NCBI GenBank assembly: GCA_032622095.1
Contig: CP136062.1
Location: 6,388,001 to 6,452,000 of the forward strand
Source: Siphonodentalium dalli
Lineage: Eukaryota > Mollusca > Scaphopoda > Gadilida > Siphonodentaliidae
Reading direction: 5' to 3'
DNA length: 64,000 nucleotides
Of this stretch, positions 23,290 to 35,850 are shown one piece after another. The position numbers and the translations under genes are program-made. Within the stretch, counting starts at the first letter, position 1. The number at the start of each line of letters is the position of its first letter. The notes under the pieces were generated by a model, which did no database searches, had not been told where the DNA came from, and saw only the letters and a program-made list of their open reading frames with translations.

Positions 23290-24569
23290 ATTTCAGGGTC
23301 AGTGCATGCTTGATTGAACCAGGGGTCTAGTCTAACTATAAGTTGTAGGCTAGTATTTAATTTTTTTCTTCAAATTGAAATGTACCAGGTATATGGAATT
23401 AATACTTTTAATTAAAAATTAAAACAAATCAATTAAAGTCACGAAAATACTAACTTTGTAAAGTTCGGACTCTATATAAACGGCAGTTGCACCACACCAT
23501 CAAACTTAAATACCTCACACAGTTTTTATGAACACTACTCTAAAATAGTTTTAGTATGTCGTGGTGTTCGTAAGTAATTTCTCAATGATTTTCCCCAGAG
23601 ACTAACGCAATGTTATTCTAACGTGGTGTTCTATTATGTTCTGTTCAGGATATCCTTCCTTTTTTCACATTCATACAAGTTAAAATAAATATTTAAAATC
23701 TAGTTTTTATTGATAAGATGATCATATTATATGGTTAAATTAGTTAGGTAAAAGTTGTGTGCGTGAATTTAGAGTTATCCCTCTTTTGTACATCTGGGAT
23801 CTTAGCCAGTGGAGATTTACCGATTACAATCGAGCACCGTTCGACTGTATCCGGGGATCTTATCGAGGGAAGAACAGAAAAAAATCACAAAATGTGACAG
23901 ATAGACAAAAAATGTAATATGCAATCGTAAACCGATCTTACAATTACCGCCAAGCGAACTCCGGGAAGAATAGAGCGCCACATCATACGGCGGAGTATTT
24001 GTTATGTTTAACTTGAAACTGGGATAATTTTCTCTACGGGATATTACCAATTGCCATGTTTCTGCCAAATTAAGGGGTCCCCATTGTTCTAATTGGATTA
24101 AAACAGTCACTGGGCACATAAGTTCTGCAAATATTTTCATAACATCCCATGTTTCTACCAAATTAAGGGGTCCCCATTGTTCTAATTGGATTAAAACAGT
24201 CCCTGGGCATATAAATTCTGCAAATATTGTCATAACATCCCATGTTTCTGCCAAATTAAGGTATCCTCATTGTTCTAATTAGACTAAAACAGTCACTGGG
24301 CATATACATTCTGCAAATATTGTCATAACATCCCATGTTTCTGCCAAATTAAGGTGTCCTCATTGTTCTAATTAGACTAAAACAGTCACTGGGCATATAA
24401 CTTCTGCAAATATTATCATAACATCCCATGTTTCTGCCAAATTAAGGTGTCCTGATTGTTCTAATTAGACTAAAACAGTCACTGGGCATATAAATTCTGC
24501 AAATAATTCCATAACATCCCATGTTTCTGCCAAATTAAGGGTTCTCCATTGTTCTAATTGGATTAAAAC

Positions 24570-26680
24570 AGTCACTGGGCATATAAATTCTGCAAATATT
24601 GTCATAACATCCCATGTTTCTGCCATATTTAGGGGTCCCCATTGTTCTAATTGGACACTGGGCATATAAATTCTGCAAATATTATCATAACATCCCATGT
24701 TTCTGCCAAATTAAGGGGTCCCCATTGTTCTAATTGGACTAAAACAGTCACTGGGCTTATAAATTCTGCAAATATTGTCATAACATCCCATATTTCTGAC
24801 AAATTAAGGGGTCCCTATTGTTCTATTTGGATTAAACTAGTCATTGGGCATATAAATTCTGCAAATATTGTCATAACATACCATGTTTCTGCCAAATTAA
24901 GGTGTCCCCATTTATCTAATTGGAATAAGACAGTCATTGGGCATATAATTTCTGCAAATAATTCCATAACATACCATGTTTCTGCCAAATTAAGGGGTCT
25001 CCATTGTTCTAATTGGATTAAATCAGTCGCTGGGCACATAAATTCTGCAAATATTATCATAACATCCCATGTTTCTACCAAATTAAGGGGTCCCCATTGT
25101 TCTAATGTATTAAAACAGTCACTGGGCATATAAATTATGCAAATATTGTCATAACATCCCATGTTTCTTCCAAATTAAGGTATCCTCATTGTTCTAATTA
25201 GAATGAAACAGTCACTGGGCATATAAATTTAGCAAATATTGTCATAACATCCCATGTTTCTGCCAAATTAAGGTGTCCTCATTGTTCTAATTAGACTAAA
25301 ACAGTCACTGGGCATATAAATTCAGCAAATATTGTCATAATATACCATGTTTCTGCCAAATTAAGGTTTCCCCATTGATCTAATTGGAATAAGACAGTCA
25401 CTGGGCATATAAATTCTGCAAATAATTCCATAACATCCCATGTTTCTGCCAAATTAAGGGGTCTCCATTGTTCTAATTGGATTAAAACAGTCACTGGGCA
25501 TATAAATTCTGCAAATATTGTCATAACATCCCACGTTTCTGCCAAATTTAGGAGTCCCCATTGTTCTAATTGGACACTGGGGATATAAATTCTGCAAATA
25601 TTATCATAACATCCCATGTTTCTGCCAAATTAAGGGGTCCCCATTGTTCTTATTGGACTAAAACATTCACTGGGCATATAAATTCTGCAAATATTGTCAT
25701 AACATCCCATGTTTCTGCCAAATTAAGGGGTCCCTATTGTTCTATTTGGATTAAACTAGTCACTGGGCATATAAATTCTGCAAATATTGTCATAACATAC
25801 CATGTTTCTGCCAAATTAAGGTGTCCCCATTGATCTAATTGGAATAAGACAGTCACTGGGCATATAAATTCTGCAAATATTATCATAACATCCCATGTTT
25901 CTACCAAATTAAGGTATCCTCATTGTTCTAATTAGACTAAAACAGTCACTGGGCATATAAGTTCTGCAAATAATTCCATAACATCCCATGTTTCTGCCAA
26001 ATTAAGGGGTCTCCATTGTTCTAATTGGATTAAATCAGTCACTGGGCATATACATTCTGCAAATATAATCATAACATCCCATGTTTCTACCAAATTAAGG
26101 GGTCCCCATTGTTCTAATTGGATTAAAACAGTCACTGGGCATATATATTCTGCAAATATTGTCATAACATCCCATGTTTCTGCCAAATTAAGGTATCCTC
26201 ATTGTTCTAATTATACTAAAACAGTCACTGGGCATATACATTCTGCAAATATTGTCATAACATCCCATGTTTCTGCCATATTAAGGTGTCCTCATTGTTC
26301 TAATTAGACTAAAACAGTCACTGGGCATATAAATTCAGCAAATATTGTCATAACATACCATGTTTCTGCCAAATTTAGAGGTCCCGATTGTTCTAATTGA
26401 CACTGTGCATATAAATTCTGCAAATGTTATCATAACATCCCATGTTTCTGCCAAATTAAGAGGTCCCCATTGTTCTAATTGGACTAAAACAATCACTGGG
26501 CATATAGATTCTGCAAATATTATCATAACATCCCATGTTTCTACCAAATTAAGGTATCCTCATTGTTCTAATTAGACTAAAACAGTCACTGGGCATATAA
26601 ATTCTGCAAATAATTCCATAACATCCCATGTTTCTGCCAAATTATTAAAGGGGTCCCTATTGTTCTATTTGGATTAAACT
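24570..26680 (+). repeat. 2,111-bp higher-order satellite block, copy 1
   Basis: From about 24570 the sequence matches the sequence 2,111 bp further on almost base for base; I noted one substitution (AAGTTCTGC at ~25970 against AAATTCTGC at ~28081). Before ~24570 the two diverge. Units within a block differ from each other far more, so the block is a recently duplicated higher-order repeat of about 23 units. Confidence 0.92.
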
Positions 26681-28791
26681 AGTCACTGGGCATATAAATT
26701 CTGCAAATATTGTCATAACATCCCATGTTTCTGCCATATTTAGGGGTCCCCATTGTTCTAATTGGACACTGGGCATATAAATTCTGCAAATATTATCATA
26801 ACATCCCATGTTTCTGCCAAATTAAGGGGTCCCCATTGTTCTAATTGGACTAAAACAGTCACTGGGCTTATAAATTCTGCAAATATTGTCATAACATCCC
26901 ATATTTCTGACAAATTAAGGGGTCCCTATTGTTCTATTTGGATTAAACTAGTCATTGGGCATATAAATTCTGCAAATATTGTCATAACATACCATGTTTC
27001 TGCCAAATTAAGGTGTCCCCATTTATCTAATTGGAATAAGACAGTCATTGGGCATATAATTTCTGCAAATAATTCCATAACATACCATGTTTCTGCCAAA
27101 TTAAGGGGTCTCCATTGTTCTAATTGGATTAAATCAGTCGCTGGGCACATAAATTCTGCAAATATTATCATAACATCCCATGTTTCTACCAAATTAAGGG
27201 GTCCCCATTGTTCTAATGTATTAAAACAGTCACTGGGCATATAAATTATGCAAATATTGTCATAACATCCCATGTTTCTTCCAAATTAAGGTATCCTCAT
27301 TGTTCTAATTAGAATGAAACAGTCACTGGGCATATAAATTTAGCAAATATTGTCATAACATCCCATGTTTCTGCCAAATTAAGGTGTCCTCATTGTTCTA
27401 ATTAGACTAAAACAGTCACTGGGCATATAAATTCAGCAAATATTGTCATAATATACCATGTTTCTGCCAAATTAAGGTTTCCCCATTGATCTAATTGGAA
27501 TAAGACAGTCACTGGGCATATAAATTCTGCAAATAATTCCATAACATCCCATGTTTCTGCCAAATTAAGGGGTCTCCATTGTTCTAATTGGATTAAAACA
27601 GTCACTGGGCATATAAATTCTGCAAATATTGTCATAACATCCCACGTTTCTGCCAAATTTAGGAGTCCCCATTGTTCTAATTGGACACTGGGGATATAAA
27701 TTCTGCAAATATTATCATAACATCCCATGTTTCTGCCAAATTAAGGGGTCCCCATTGTTCTTATTGGACTAAAACATTCACTGGGCATATAAATTCTGCA
27801 AATATTGTCATAACATCCCATGTTTCTGCCAAATTAAGGGGTCCCTATTGTTCTATTTGGATTAAACTAGTCACTGGGCATATAAATTCTGCAAATATTG
27901 TCATAACATACCATGTTTCTGCCAAATTAAGGTGTCCCCATTGATCTAATTGGAATAAGACAGTCACTGGGCATATAAATTCTGCAAATATTATCATAAC
28001 ATCCCATGTTTCTACCAAATTAAGGTATCCTCATTGTTCTAATTAGACTAAAACAGTCACTGGGCATATAAATTCTGCAAATAATTCCATAACATCCCAT
28101 GTTTCTGCCAAATTAAGGGGTCTCCATTGTTCTAATTGGATTAAATCAGTCACTGGGCATATACATTCTGCAAATATAATCATAACATCCCATGTTTCTA
28201 CCAAATTAAGGGGTCCCCATTGTTCTAATTGGATTAAAACAGTCACTGGGCATATATATTCTGCAAATATTGTCATAACATCCCATGTTTCTGCCAAATT
28301 AAGGTATCCTCATTGTTCTAATTATACTAAAACAGTCACTGGGCATATACATTCTGCAAATATTGTCATAACATCCCATGTTTCTGCCATATTAAGGTGT
28401 CCTCATTGTTCTAATTAGACTAAAACAGTCACTGGGCATATAAATTCAGCAAATATTGTCATAACATACCATGTTTCTGCCAAATTTAGAGGTCCCGATT
28501 GTTCTAATTGACACTGTGCATATAAATTCTGCAAATGTTATCATAACATCCCATGTTTCTGCCAAATTAAGAGGTCCCCATTGTTCTAATTGGACTAAAA
28601 CAATCACTGGGCATATAGATTCTGCAAATATTATCATAACATCCCATGTTTCTACCAAATTAAGGTATCCTCATTGTTCTAATTAGACTAAAACAGTCAC
28701 TGGGCATATAAATTCTGCAAATAATTCCATAACATCCCATGTTTCTGCCAAATTATTAAAGGGGTCCCTATTGTTCTATTTGGATTAAACT
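26681..28791 (+). repeat. 2,111-bp higher-order satellite block, copy 2
   Basis: Head-to-tail with copy 1 and near-identical through to about 28791-28830, after which the match stops. Near-identity may reflect very recent unequal exchange or gene conversion. An assembly duplication is also possible. Confidence 0.92.
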
Positions 28792-29239
28792 AGTCACTGG
28801 GCATATAAATTCTGCAAATATTGTCATAACATACCATGTTTCTGCCAAATTAAGGTGTCCCCATTGATCTAATTGGAATAAGACAGTCACTGGGCATATA
28901 ATTTACGCAAATATTATCATAACATCCCATGTTTCTACCAAATTAAAGGGTCCCCATTGTTCTAATTGGATTAAAACAGTCACTGGGCATATAAATTCTG
29001 CAAATATTGTCATAACATCCCATGTTTCTGCCAAATTAAGCTATCATCATTGTTCTAATTAGACTAACACAGTCACTGGGCATATAAATTCTGCAAATAT
29101 TGTCATAACATACCATGTTTCTGCCATATTAAGGTGTCGCCGTTGATCTAATTGGAATAAGACAGTCACTGGGCATATAAATTCTGCAAATAATTCCATA
29201 ACATCCCATGTTTCTGCCAAATTAAGGGGTCTCCGTTGT

Positions 29240-31232
29240 TCTAATTAGACACTGGGCATATAAATTCTGCAAATATTATCATAACATCCCATGTTTCTAC
29301 CAAATTAAGGGGTCCCCATTGTTCTAATTGGATTAAAACAGTCACTGGGCATATACATTCTGCAAATATTGTCATAACATCCCATGTTTCTGCCAAATTA
29401 AGGGGTCCCCGTTGTTCTAATTGGACTAAAACAGTCACTGGGCATATAAATTCTGCAAATATTGTCATAACATCCCATATTTCTGCCAAACTAAGTGGTC
29501 CCCATTGTTCTAATTGGATTAAAACAGTCACTGGGCATATAAATTCTGCAAATATTGTCATAACATCCCATGTTTCTGCCAAATTTAGGGGTCCCGATTG
29601 TTCTAATTGACACTGGGCATATAAATTCTGCAAATGTTATCATAATATCCCATGTTTCTGCCAAATTAAGAGGTCCCCATTGTTCTAATTGGACTAAAAC
29701 AGTCACTGGGCATATAAATTCTGCAAATATTGTCATAACATCCCATGTTTCTGCCTAATTATTAAAGGGGTCCCTATTGTTCTATTTGGATTAAACTAGT
29801 CACTGGGCATATAAGTTCTGCAAATATTGTCATAACATACCATGTTTCTGCCAAATTAAGGTGTCCCCATTGATCTAATTGGAATAAGACAGTCACTGGG
29901 CATATAAATTCTGCAAATATTATCATAACATCCCATGTTTCTATCAAATTAAAGGGTCCCCATTGTTCTAAATGGATTAAAACAGTCACTGGGCATATAA
30001 ATTCTGCAAATATTGTCATAACATCCCATGTTTCTGCCAAATTAAGGTATCCTCATTGTTCTAATTAGACTAAAACAGTCACTGGGCATATAAATTCTGC
30101 AAATATTGTCATAACATCCCATGTTTCTGCCAAATTAAGGTGTCCTCATTGTTCTAATTAGACTAAAACAGTCACTGGGCATATAAATTCTGCAAATATT
30201 GTCATAACATACCATGTTTCTGCCATATTAAGGTGTCCCCGTTGATCTAATTGGAATAAGACAGTCACTGGGCATATAAATTCTGCATATAATTCCATAA
30301 CATCCCATGTTTCTGCCAAATTAAGGGGTCTCCATTGTTCTAATTGGATTAAAACTGTCACTGGGCATATAAATTCTGCAAATATTGTCATAACATCCCA
30401 TGTTTCTGCCAAATTTAGGGGTCCCCATTGTTCTAATTGGACACTGGGCATATAAATTCTGCAAATATTATCATAACATCCCATGTTTCTACCAAATTAA
30501 GGGGTCCCCATTGTTCTAATCGGATTAAAACAGACACTGGGCATATACATTCTGCAAATATTGTCATAACATCCCATGTTTCTGCCAAATTAAGGGGTCC
30601 CCGTTGTTCTAATTGGACTAAAACAGTCACTGGGCATCTAAATTCTGCAAATATTGTCATAACATCCCATATTTCTGCCAAATTAAGTGGTCCCCATTGT
30701 TCTAATTGGATTAAAACAGTCACTGGGCATATAAATTCTGCAAATATTGTCATAACATCCCATGTTTCTGCCAAATTTAGGGGTCCCGATTGTTCTAATT
30801 GACACTGGGCATATAAATTCTGCAAATGTTATCATAACATTCCATGTTTCTGCCAAATTAAGTGGTCCCCATTGTTCTAAATGGACTAAAACAGTCACTG
30901 GGCATATAAATTCTGCAAATATTGTAATAACATCCCATGTTTCTGCCAAATTATTAAAGGGGTCCCTATTGTTCTATTTGGATTAAACTAGTCACTGGGC
31001 ATATAAATTCTGCAAATATTGTCATAACATACCATGTTTCTGCCAAATTAAGGTGTCCCCATTGATCTAATTGGAATAAGACAGTCACTGGGCATATAAA
31101 TTCTGCAAATATTATCATAACATCCCATGTTTCTACCAAATTAAAGGGTCCCCATTGTTCTAATTGGATTAAAACAGTCACTGGGCATATAAATTCTGCA
31201 AATATTGTCATAACATCCCATGTTTCTTCCAA
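29240..31232 (+). repeat. 1,192-bp second higher-order block, two copies
   Basis: Sequence from about 29240-30040 recurs at 30432-31232 (shift 1,192 bp), with a handful of substitutions. It includes the odd unit with the 5-bp insertion (29758 and 30950). It is older or less homogenised than the 2,111-bp block. Units near 31227-31300 resemble units of the 2,111-bp block at 25177, so blocks have been shuffled. Confidence 0.85.
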
Positions 31233-31672
31233 ATTAAGGTATCCTCATTGTTCTAATTAGAATGAAACAGTCACTGGGCATATAAATTTAGCAAATATTG
31301 TCATAACATCCCATGTTTCTGCCAAATTAAGGTGTCCTCATTGTTCTAATTCGACTAAAACAGTCACTGGGCATATACATTCAGCAAATATTGTCATAAT
31401 ATACCATGTTTCTGCCAAATTAAGGTTTCCCCATTGATCTAATTGGAATAAGACAGTCACTGGGCATATAAATTCTGCAAATATTGTCATAACATCCCAT
31501 GTTTCTGCCAAATTAAGGGGTCCCCGTTGTTCTAATTGGACTAAAACAGTCACTGGGCATATAAATTCTGCAAATATTGTCATAACATCCCATATTTCTG
31601 CCAAATTAAGTGGTCCCCATTGTTCTAATTGGATTAAAACAGTCACTGGGCATATAAATTTAGCAAATATTT

Positions 31673-32532
31673 TGATAACGACCAATGTTGACACATAATG
31701 CATCGCGACTGATATAAATTAGTAAAGTGTAATGACAAATGTTGAACTATAATGCATCCCCGACTGTACTGTTGCAACAATGCTATGGGGGGGGGGGGGT
31801 CAGGATCTGAATTATCTCAGATCTGAATTATGCAGGGGTGGGGATGGATATATGGAGAAATAGGGGTTCATTCAGATGAACTGATATAAATTATTAGAGC
31901 GATAACGACCAATGTTGACACATATTGCATCGCGACTGAACTGTCGCGCCCAGGCTATACAATAGGGAGGGGGATCATTCAAATGGGGGGAAGGGGGTCG
32001 GAATCTGAATTATCTCTATAGAAAGGAATAGCAATTGATGTACATATATAGTAATATATACAAATTATTATCACATGATAAAATATGTATGTAACAGCTA
32101 ACGCGACTATACCGATGAAAAAATAAATAAATTGGGGAAGGGGGCGTCAGGCTATATGGGGAAATAATGTTTATACCAATGAACTAATATAAATTTGTAG
32201 AGCGATAACGACCAATGTTGACATATAATGTCGCGGCAATGCTATAAAATAAGGGGGTCTGAAATGATATCTACCGGTATCTCTATAGTATATAGATGGC
32301 GCCAGATTCTATTGTAAGGAATAGCAACTGATTTACCTATATAGTACAAATTAGTATCGCATGATAAAATATGTACATGTACGTAACAGCTAATGCGACT
32401 ATACCGATGAAAAAATAAATTGGGAGTGTGGGTATATGGGGAAATAGGGGTTTATACCGATATAAATTTGTATAGCGACAGCGACCAATGTTGACATATA
32501 GTGCATCGCGACTGTACTGTCGCGCAAATGCT
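31673..32532 (+). repeat. Degenerate ~270-300-bp tandem family next to the satellite
   Basis: The landmark GATAACGACCAATGTTGACA followed by CATAATGCATCGCGACTG recurs near 31673, 31900, 32203 and 32476. Also repeated are AACTGATATAAATT, ATGGGGAAATAGGGGTT, GGAATAGCAA.TGAT and GCGACTATACCGATGAAAAA. A G-run lies near 31786-31799. The first landmark starts inside the last satellite unit, so the two families are fused at the boundary. Confidence 0.8.
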
Positions 32533-32955
32533 ATATCTAAATGAATAGCATGCATGTCATGTGTCAAAACTGTAGTATATCACGATTATACTTGTGGTAT
32601 TAGGGTGTGGGGCAGCGGTGACCAGCTAGAGGCCCCAAACGGAAAAAGTTTGTCATGTAGAACTGTGAAAATGTTAAAATTCATTAACATAGGATTTCCC
32701 ATTAAAATCGATTTATGTCGATGAAACTCTTATTTTAATTAAGCTGATACTTCGTGTGTCTGCGTGTAATACTTATATATTCTCAAAATGACAGAGTCCA
32801 AAACGCAATTATGTTTTAGATGGAAGAAATTAAGTTTTTTCGATGCTAAATTTACAGCGTGGACGAGCTAACAAATTCGTTGATTTTGTAAACAAACTTT
32901 TCTCAAGTGTCGTTTGGTCAAACTGTTAGTTTTTCAACGGGGAAAGCTGTTCCAA
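32533..32955. other. Unassigned AT-rich segment
   Basis: No gene or recognised repeat. Confidence 0.35.
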
Positions 32956-32959
32956 ACTA

Positions 32960-33430
32960 GAGGTGTTACTGTCCACCTGGGACTAAGGATACCCCCCGTG
33001 TTTTTAAAGTACTACGATGTTTCACATGTTTCACATAACTCCACCAAAAATGTCGGACAGAGGTCATAATCGCATGTGCACAGGTTCCATGGTACTTAAT
33101 ATCTGTGCCAAGTTAAAAACAATTGACCTAAAATTGTAGGAATAAAAGCTCGGGCAAAATAATACATGTTGCGAAAATGTTCGAAGTCGAAAAAGGGGGG
33201 GGGGGGATACCTCCACCAAAAAAAGTCCGACAGACGTCATAATCGCGGGTCCACAGATTCCCATGGCGGTTGATGTCTGTGCCAAGTTTCAAGGCAATTG
33301 ATCAAAAAACGACTGAGAAAAACTCCGGACAAATTTGTATCTACTGGCGGACGGACGACGGACGACGGACAGACGGACGGACAAGCTGACTCCAGTATAC
33401 CCCCCCCCTTCGTTGCGGTGGGTACAATAA
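32960..33430. repeat. GGAC-rich dispersed repeat, copy 2
   Basis: Same order as the copy at 17515-18122: GTTACTGTCCACCTGGGAC, TCATAATCGCATGTGCACA, TGTGCCAAGTTTCAAGG, AACTCCGGACAAATTTGT, GGACGGACGACGGACG tract, CCAGTATACCCCCCCCTTCG. The units inside it are also duplicated once. Confidence 0.8.
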
Positions 33431-33539
33431 TAGCTAACATGTATTTACATAAAATCATTGAAAGAATTTGACCGATAAAGGTGCATTTTGACAGAATCTA
33501 GTCGAGAAAACTTTGTATCTTTCAGCAGACACACGAATT

Positions 33540-34135
33540 CGCACATTCGGTATTTGCGAGCGCTCATTAATATTCATGATAGGCATCAAACTCACCTTTT
33601 TGGAAGGTAATCCAATGACTAGATATCCTTTCTAAATACCGTTAAAGATCCCACAAAAAATTTATAGCTTAGGAATCAGAATCAGTCAGACAGTTGAAAA
33701 TGAGAGAAAAATGAACACTTCTAAAAATAACACTGATAGGTGATAAAACGTGTTCGCCATGAACACAGACATACCGATGTACTTCCAATTTACTACTCCA
33801 AAACTTACCACAAATCAGATGTATTGAAGCAGGATTGAGACGTAGATATCACTATGTTTTGCAATTATGAATTCACAAAATGCCGTGATAAAACTAAATC
33901 ATTGTGTAACTAGATAGTTGAAAACGAGAGAAAAATAAACACTTCTAAAAATAGCATTTACCTCGTTGAGCTGCTTGCATACTCGTGAAAGGTTACGCCA
34001 GTTGAAAACGAAAATAATATGATGATACGTAAACGTAATTTGCGCCCGCTTGTTAATCTTTCGTAGGATTTGATGATTAATTAACCATAATTACAAAAAT
34101 CATACCGGTATATGTAAATGATCATACACTCAAAC
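33540..34135. repeat. Segment with a ~225-bp spaced direct repeat
   Basis: CAGTTGAAAATGAGAGAAAA then ATGAACACTTCTAAAAATA at about 33690-33728 recurs as TAGTTGAAAACGAGAGAAAA then ATAAACACTTCTAAAAATA at about 33913-33952. The rest is unassigned. Confidence 0.6.
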
Positions 34136-34360
34136 AAATTTCATTGTAATATTACGACAGAAACTGTTGGCAGGAATTGGACCATCAGTAACTGTTGTAA
34201 AATTACGAGATCAACGTAATCTGACATTTACAAATTTGATCGTATATTTACAACATGATCGTAATATTATGACAGAAAAACTATCGTAAATTTACAACAT
34301 CATCGTAATGTGAATTTACGGTTTAATCGTAAAATTACATGGCCAACGTAATATGAAGCT
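34136..34360. repeat. CGTAAATTTACAAC degenerate repeat block
   Basis: The short words CGTAAATTTACAAC, ATCGTAATATTA.GACAGAAA and AACGTAATNTGA recur several times on both strands. They resemble the subterminal clusters of the other small elements in this window, but no inverted ends are evident. Confidence 0.5.
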
Positions 34361-34814
34361 GAGAACCTGGTGTGAATTGAACTGTGGTGGGGTCTCAAGC
34401 GATCTGCCCCTACACATTATAAACAAATGCCATTAAATGACATAAGTAGCTTGAGGATGGATGTGATCCATCGAACCACAGAAAAATTCAACCAGGTCCA
34501 CAGGTGCTAAATGTCTGCACTATACATCTACAATTATAGATAAAAATCAATGTCCAACACCTAATTGTCATGAAATCGACATTTCTCGTACAACAAAATT
34601 TTGGAACAAAGTTACATACCGGTACCTTGAATAATTAGCCTAACTAATGTAGGTACCAACCTGTGCTTTCACCATGACAAAAGATAACAAACTCTGATAA
34701 TCAACACCCGAGTTACAAGGTGATATGCTCGGACATTTTTGGACACCCACCCCCTTTTAACACTAAAGCAGATTTGCGGGGGGAATTCACTGTAAACAGC
34801 TGTATATGAATTTC

Positions 34815-34925
34815 TGTGCATACTATTTGTCATGGATGTTAACATTGGCATGTAAATAGGAACGGGTCATTTTGGTGTCATTCGGCCAAAAAAACATGGC
34901 TGCCAGCGGCCATTTTGGATTTCAA
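34815..34925 (-). repeat. ~165-bp family, single unit fragment, minus strand
   Basis: Reading as given, TTTGTCATGGATGTTAACAT, GGAACGGGTCATTTTGGTGT, CATTCGGCCAAAA, ACATGGCTGCCAGCGGCCAT and TTTGGATTTCAAA match the reverse complement of the family unit. Confidence 0.85.
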
Positions 34926-35183
34926 AATTTGCAAAAAAATACAACACAATAACTGCCTGCAGTCAGTTTAGCAGTTAGAATTACATTATTTCTCTTATTC
35001 TAAGGTATTTTAAGCCAAATTCATTGAAAAAAACAGTCAAAAAACTTGCAGGAAAAAAAGTTCTGAGTTGCGGAAAAAATTGTTTGTTAGTCCCATCGAC
35101 CAAACCACCCACCCAGTGACCCACCCCCGCATAAGTGCCCGTAAAAAATACCCCCCCCTGCCCGACTCCCATAGGCATAATAT

Positions 35184-35340
35184 GATAATAACATGGGAGG
35201 ACCAGAGGGAACATGGACTACCGGTGTACCTACATCTAATGATAATAACATGGGAAGGACAGGAAACACCGGCTACCTTCATCTAATTACTAGTATAATA
35301 ACATGGGAATATTAACAGAGAAAACATGGGCTACCTTCAC
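35184..35340 (+). repeat. Three-copy ~55-bp tandem repeat
   Basis: GATAATAACATGGGA occurs at 35184, 35241 and (as TATAATAACATGGGA) 35294, each followed by a purine-rich stretch and GGCTACC-type text. Overlapping frames reading PSHVIII come from this repeat. Confidence 0.75.
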
Positions 35341-35509
35341 AGTGGTCAGTGATTTGTAACATGAGAGCAGATGGTGCATAAATCACTTAATTTTTTTTTA
35401 AGTACTGAATTGTACACAACTAAGTGTAGCACACATGTTTTCCTCTACCAACAATTAATCTGCCTTTGCTGTGATATCGCTTAATTGTAGGAAGCCACGT
35501 AAAACCACA

Positions 35510-35850
35510 AATATAAAATAAATAAATGAAAGGCAGTAGCTACATTGAGTAATTTGTTTGGGGTTTTGTTGCTTTCCACAACTAAGGCGATATAACAATG
35601 AGGCCAGATCATTTGTTGTTGATGGAAACCATGTGATCTATGGTTAGACACCTACAATAGGTAGTCACGATGCACCGTCTGCACATATCATATGTACTCC
35701 GCCGATCGGAAAGTTTTCTTCAGGCAAGAAGTTGGACAGAGGTCGCCACATAGGAATCGAACCCATGTCAGTCACTAGCTCAGGTCCTACAGCTTGGTGA
35801 CCGGTACCGTGCTCATTGGACCACTAACCAACCCAGACACCACCCCCCCA
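35510..35850 (-). mobile_element. tRNA-derived SINE (probable)
   Basis: On the minus strand a perfect RNA polymerase III B-box, GGTTCGATTCC, lies at 35763-35753. It is preceded by an A-box-like TTGGTTAGTGGTCC at 35831-35818. The tRNA-like head is followed by a ~200-bp body with TATATCGCCTTAGTTGTGG and an AT-rich tail (TTTATTTATTTT, about 35512-35530), the usual SINE order. The head does not fold cleanly as a tRNA, so it is not a functional tRNA gene. The SINE family is not identified. Confidence 0.55.

Larger units (their letters stand above)
21421..24053. mobile_element. 2,633-bp DNA element with long inverted ends, inserted in the satellite
   Basis: The left end (CAGTTGGTAATATCCCGTAG, then AGAAAATTATCCCA) is the reverse complement of the right end, which closes with CTACGGGATATTACCAATTG. 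Inverted similarity continues for about 350 bp on the left (to ~21770) and about 580 bp on the right (from ~23470). The right arm has ~220 bp absent from the left. Shared arm words include ACTAGATTTTAAATATTTAT and ACTATTTT.GAG. The 11 bp CCATGTTTCTG flank both sides (21410-21420 and 24054-24064) and belong to the satellite unit, so they are a target-site duplication. Long inverted ends with 9-11 bp duplications are typical of Mutator-like elements; that class is an inference. No transposase frame is present. Confidence 0.85.
24054..31680 (+). repeat. Main 93-bp satellite array
   Basis: The unit reads CATTGTTCTAATTGGATTAA, AACAGTCACTGGGCATATAA, ATTCTGCAAATATTGTCATA, ACATCCCATGTTTCTGCC and AAATTAAGGGGTCCC. 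The starts at 24081, 24174 and 24267 give a 93-bp period. Some units lack 10 bp (TTGGACACTGG form) and some gain 5 bp (AATTATTAAAGG form). Because 93 is divisible by three, many units stay open on both strands, giving repeated 31-residue motifs such as LAETWDVMTIFAEFICPVTV (minus) and GHINSANIVITSHVSAKLRG (plus). The 10-bp and 5-bp indels shift frame, so coding is not supported. The array ends near 31665. Confidence 0.97.

Noticed and set aside
24465-31703. Long repetitive frames on both strands (up to ~160 codons) as genes for repeat proteins
   Set aside because: They are the 93-bp satellite read in open frames. Frames open on both strands at once, end at 10-bp and 5-bp indels, and show no start, splice or domain signal.
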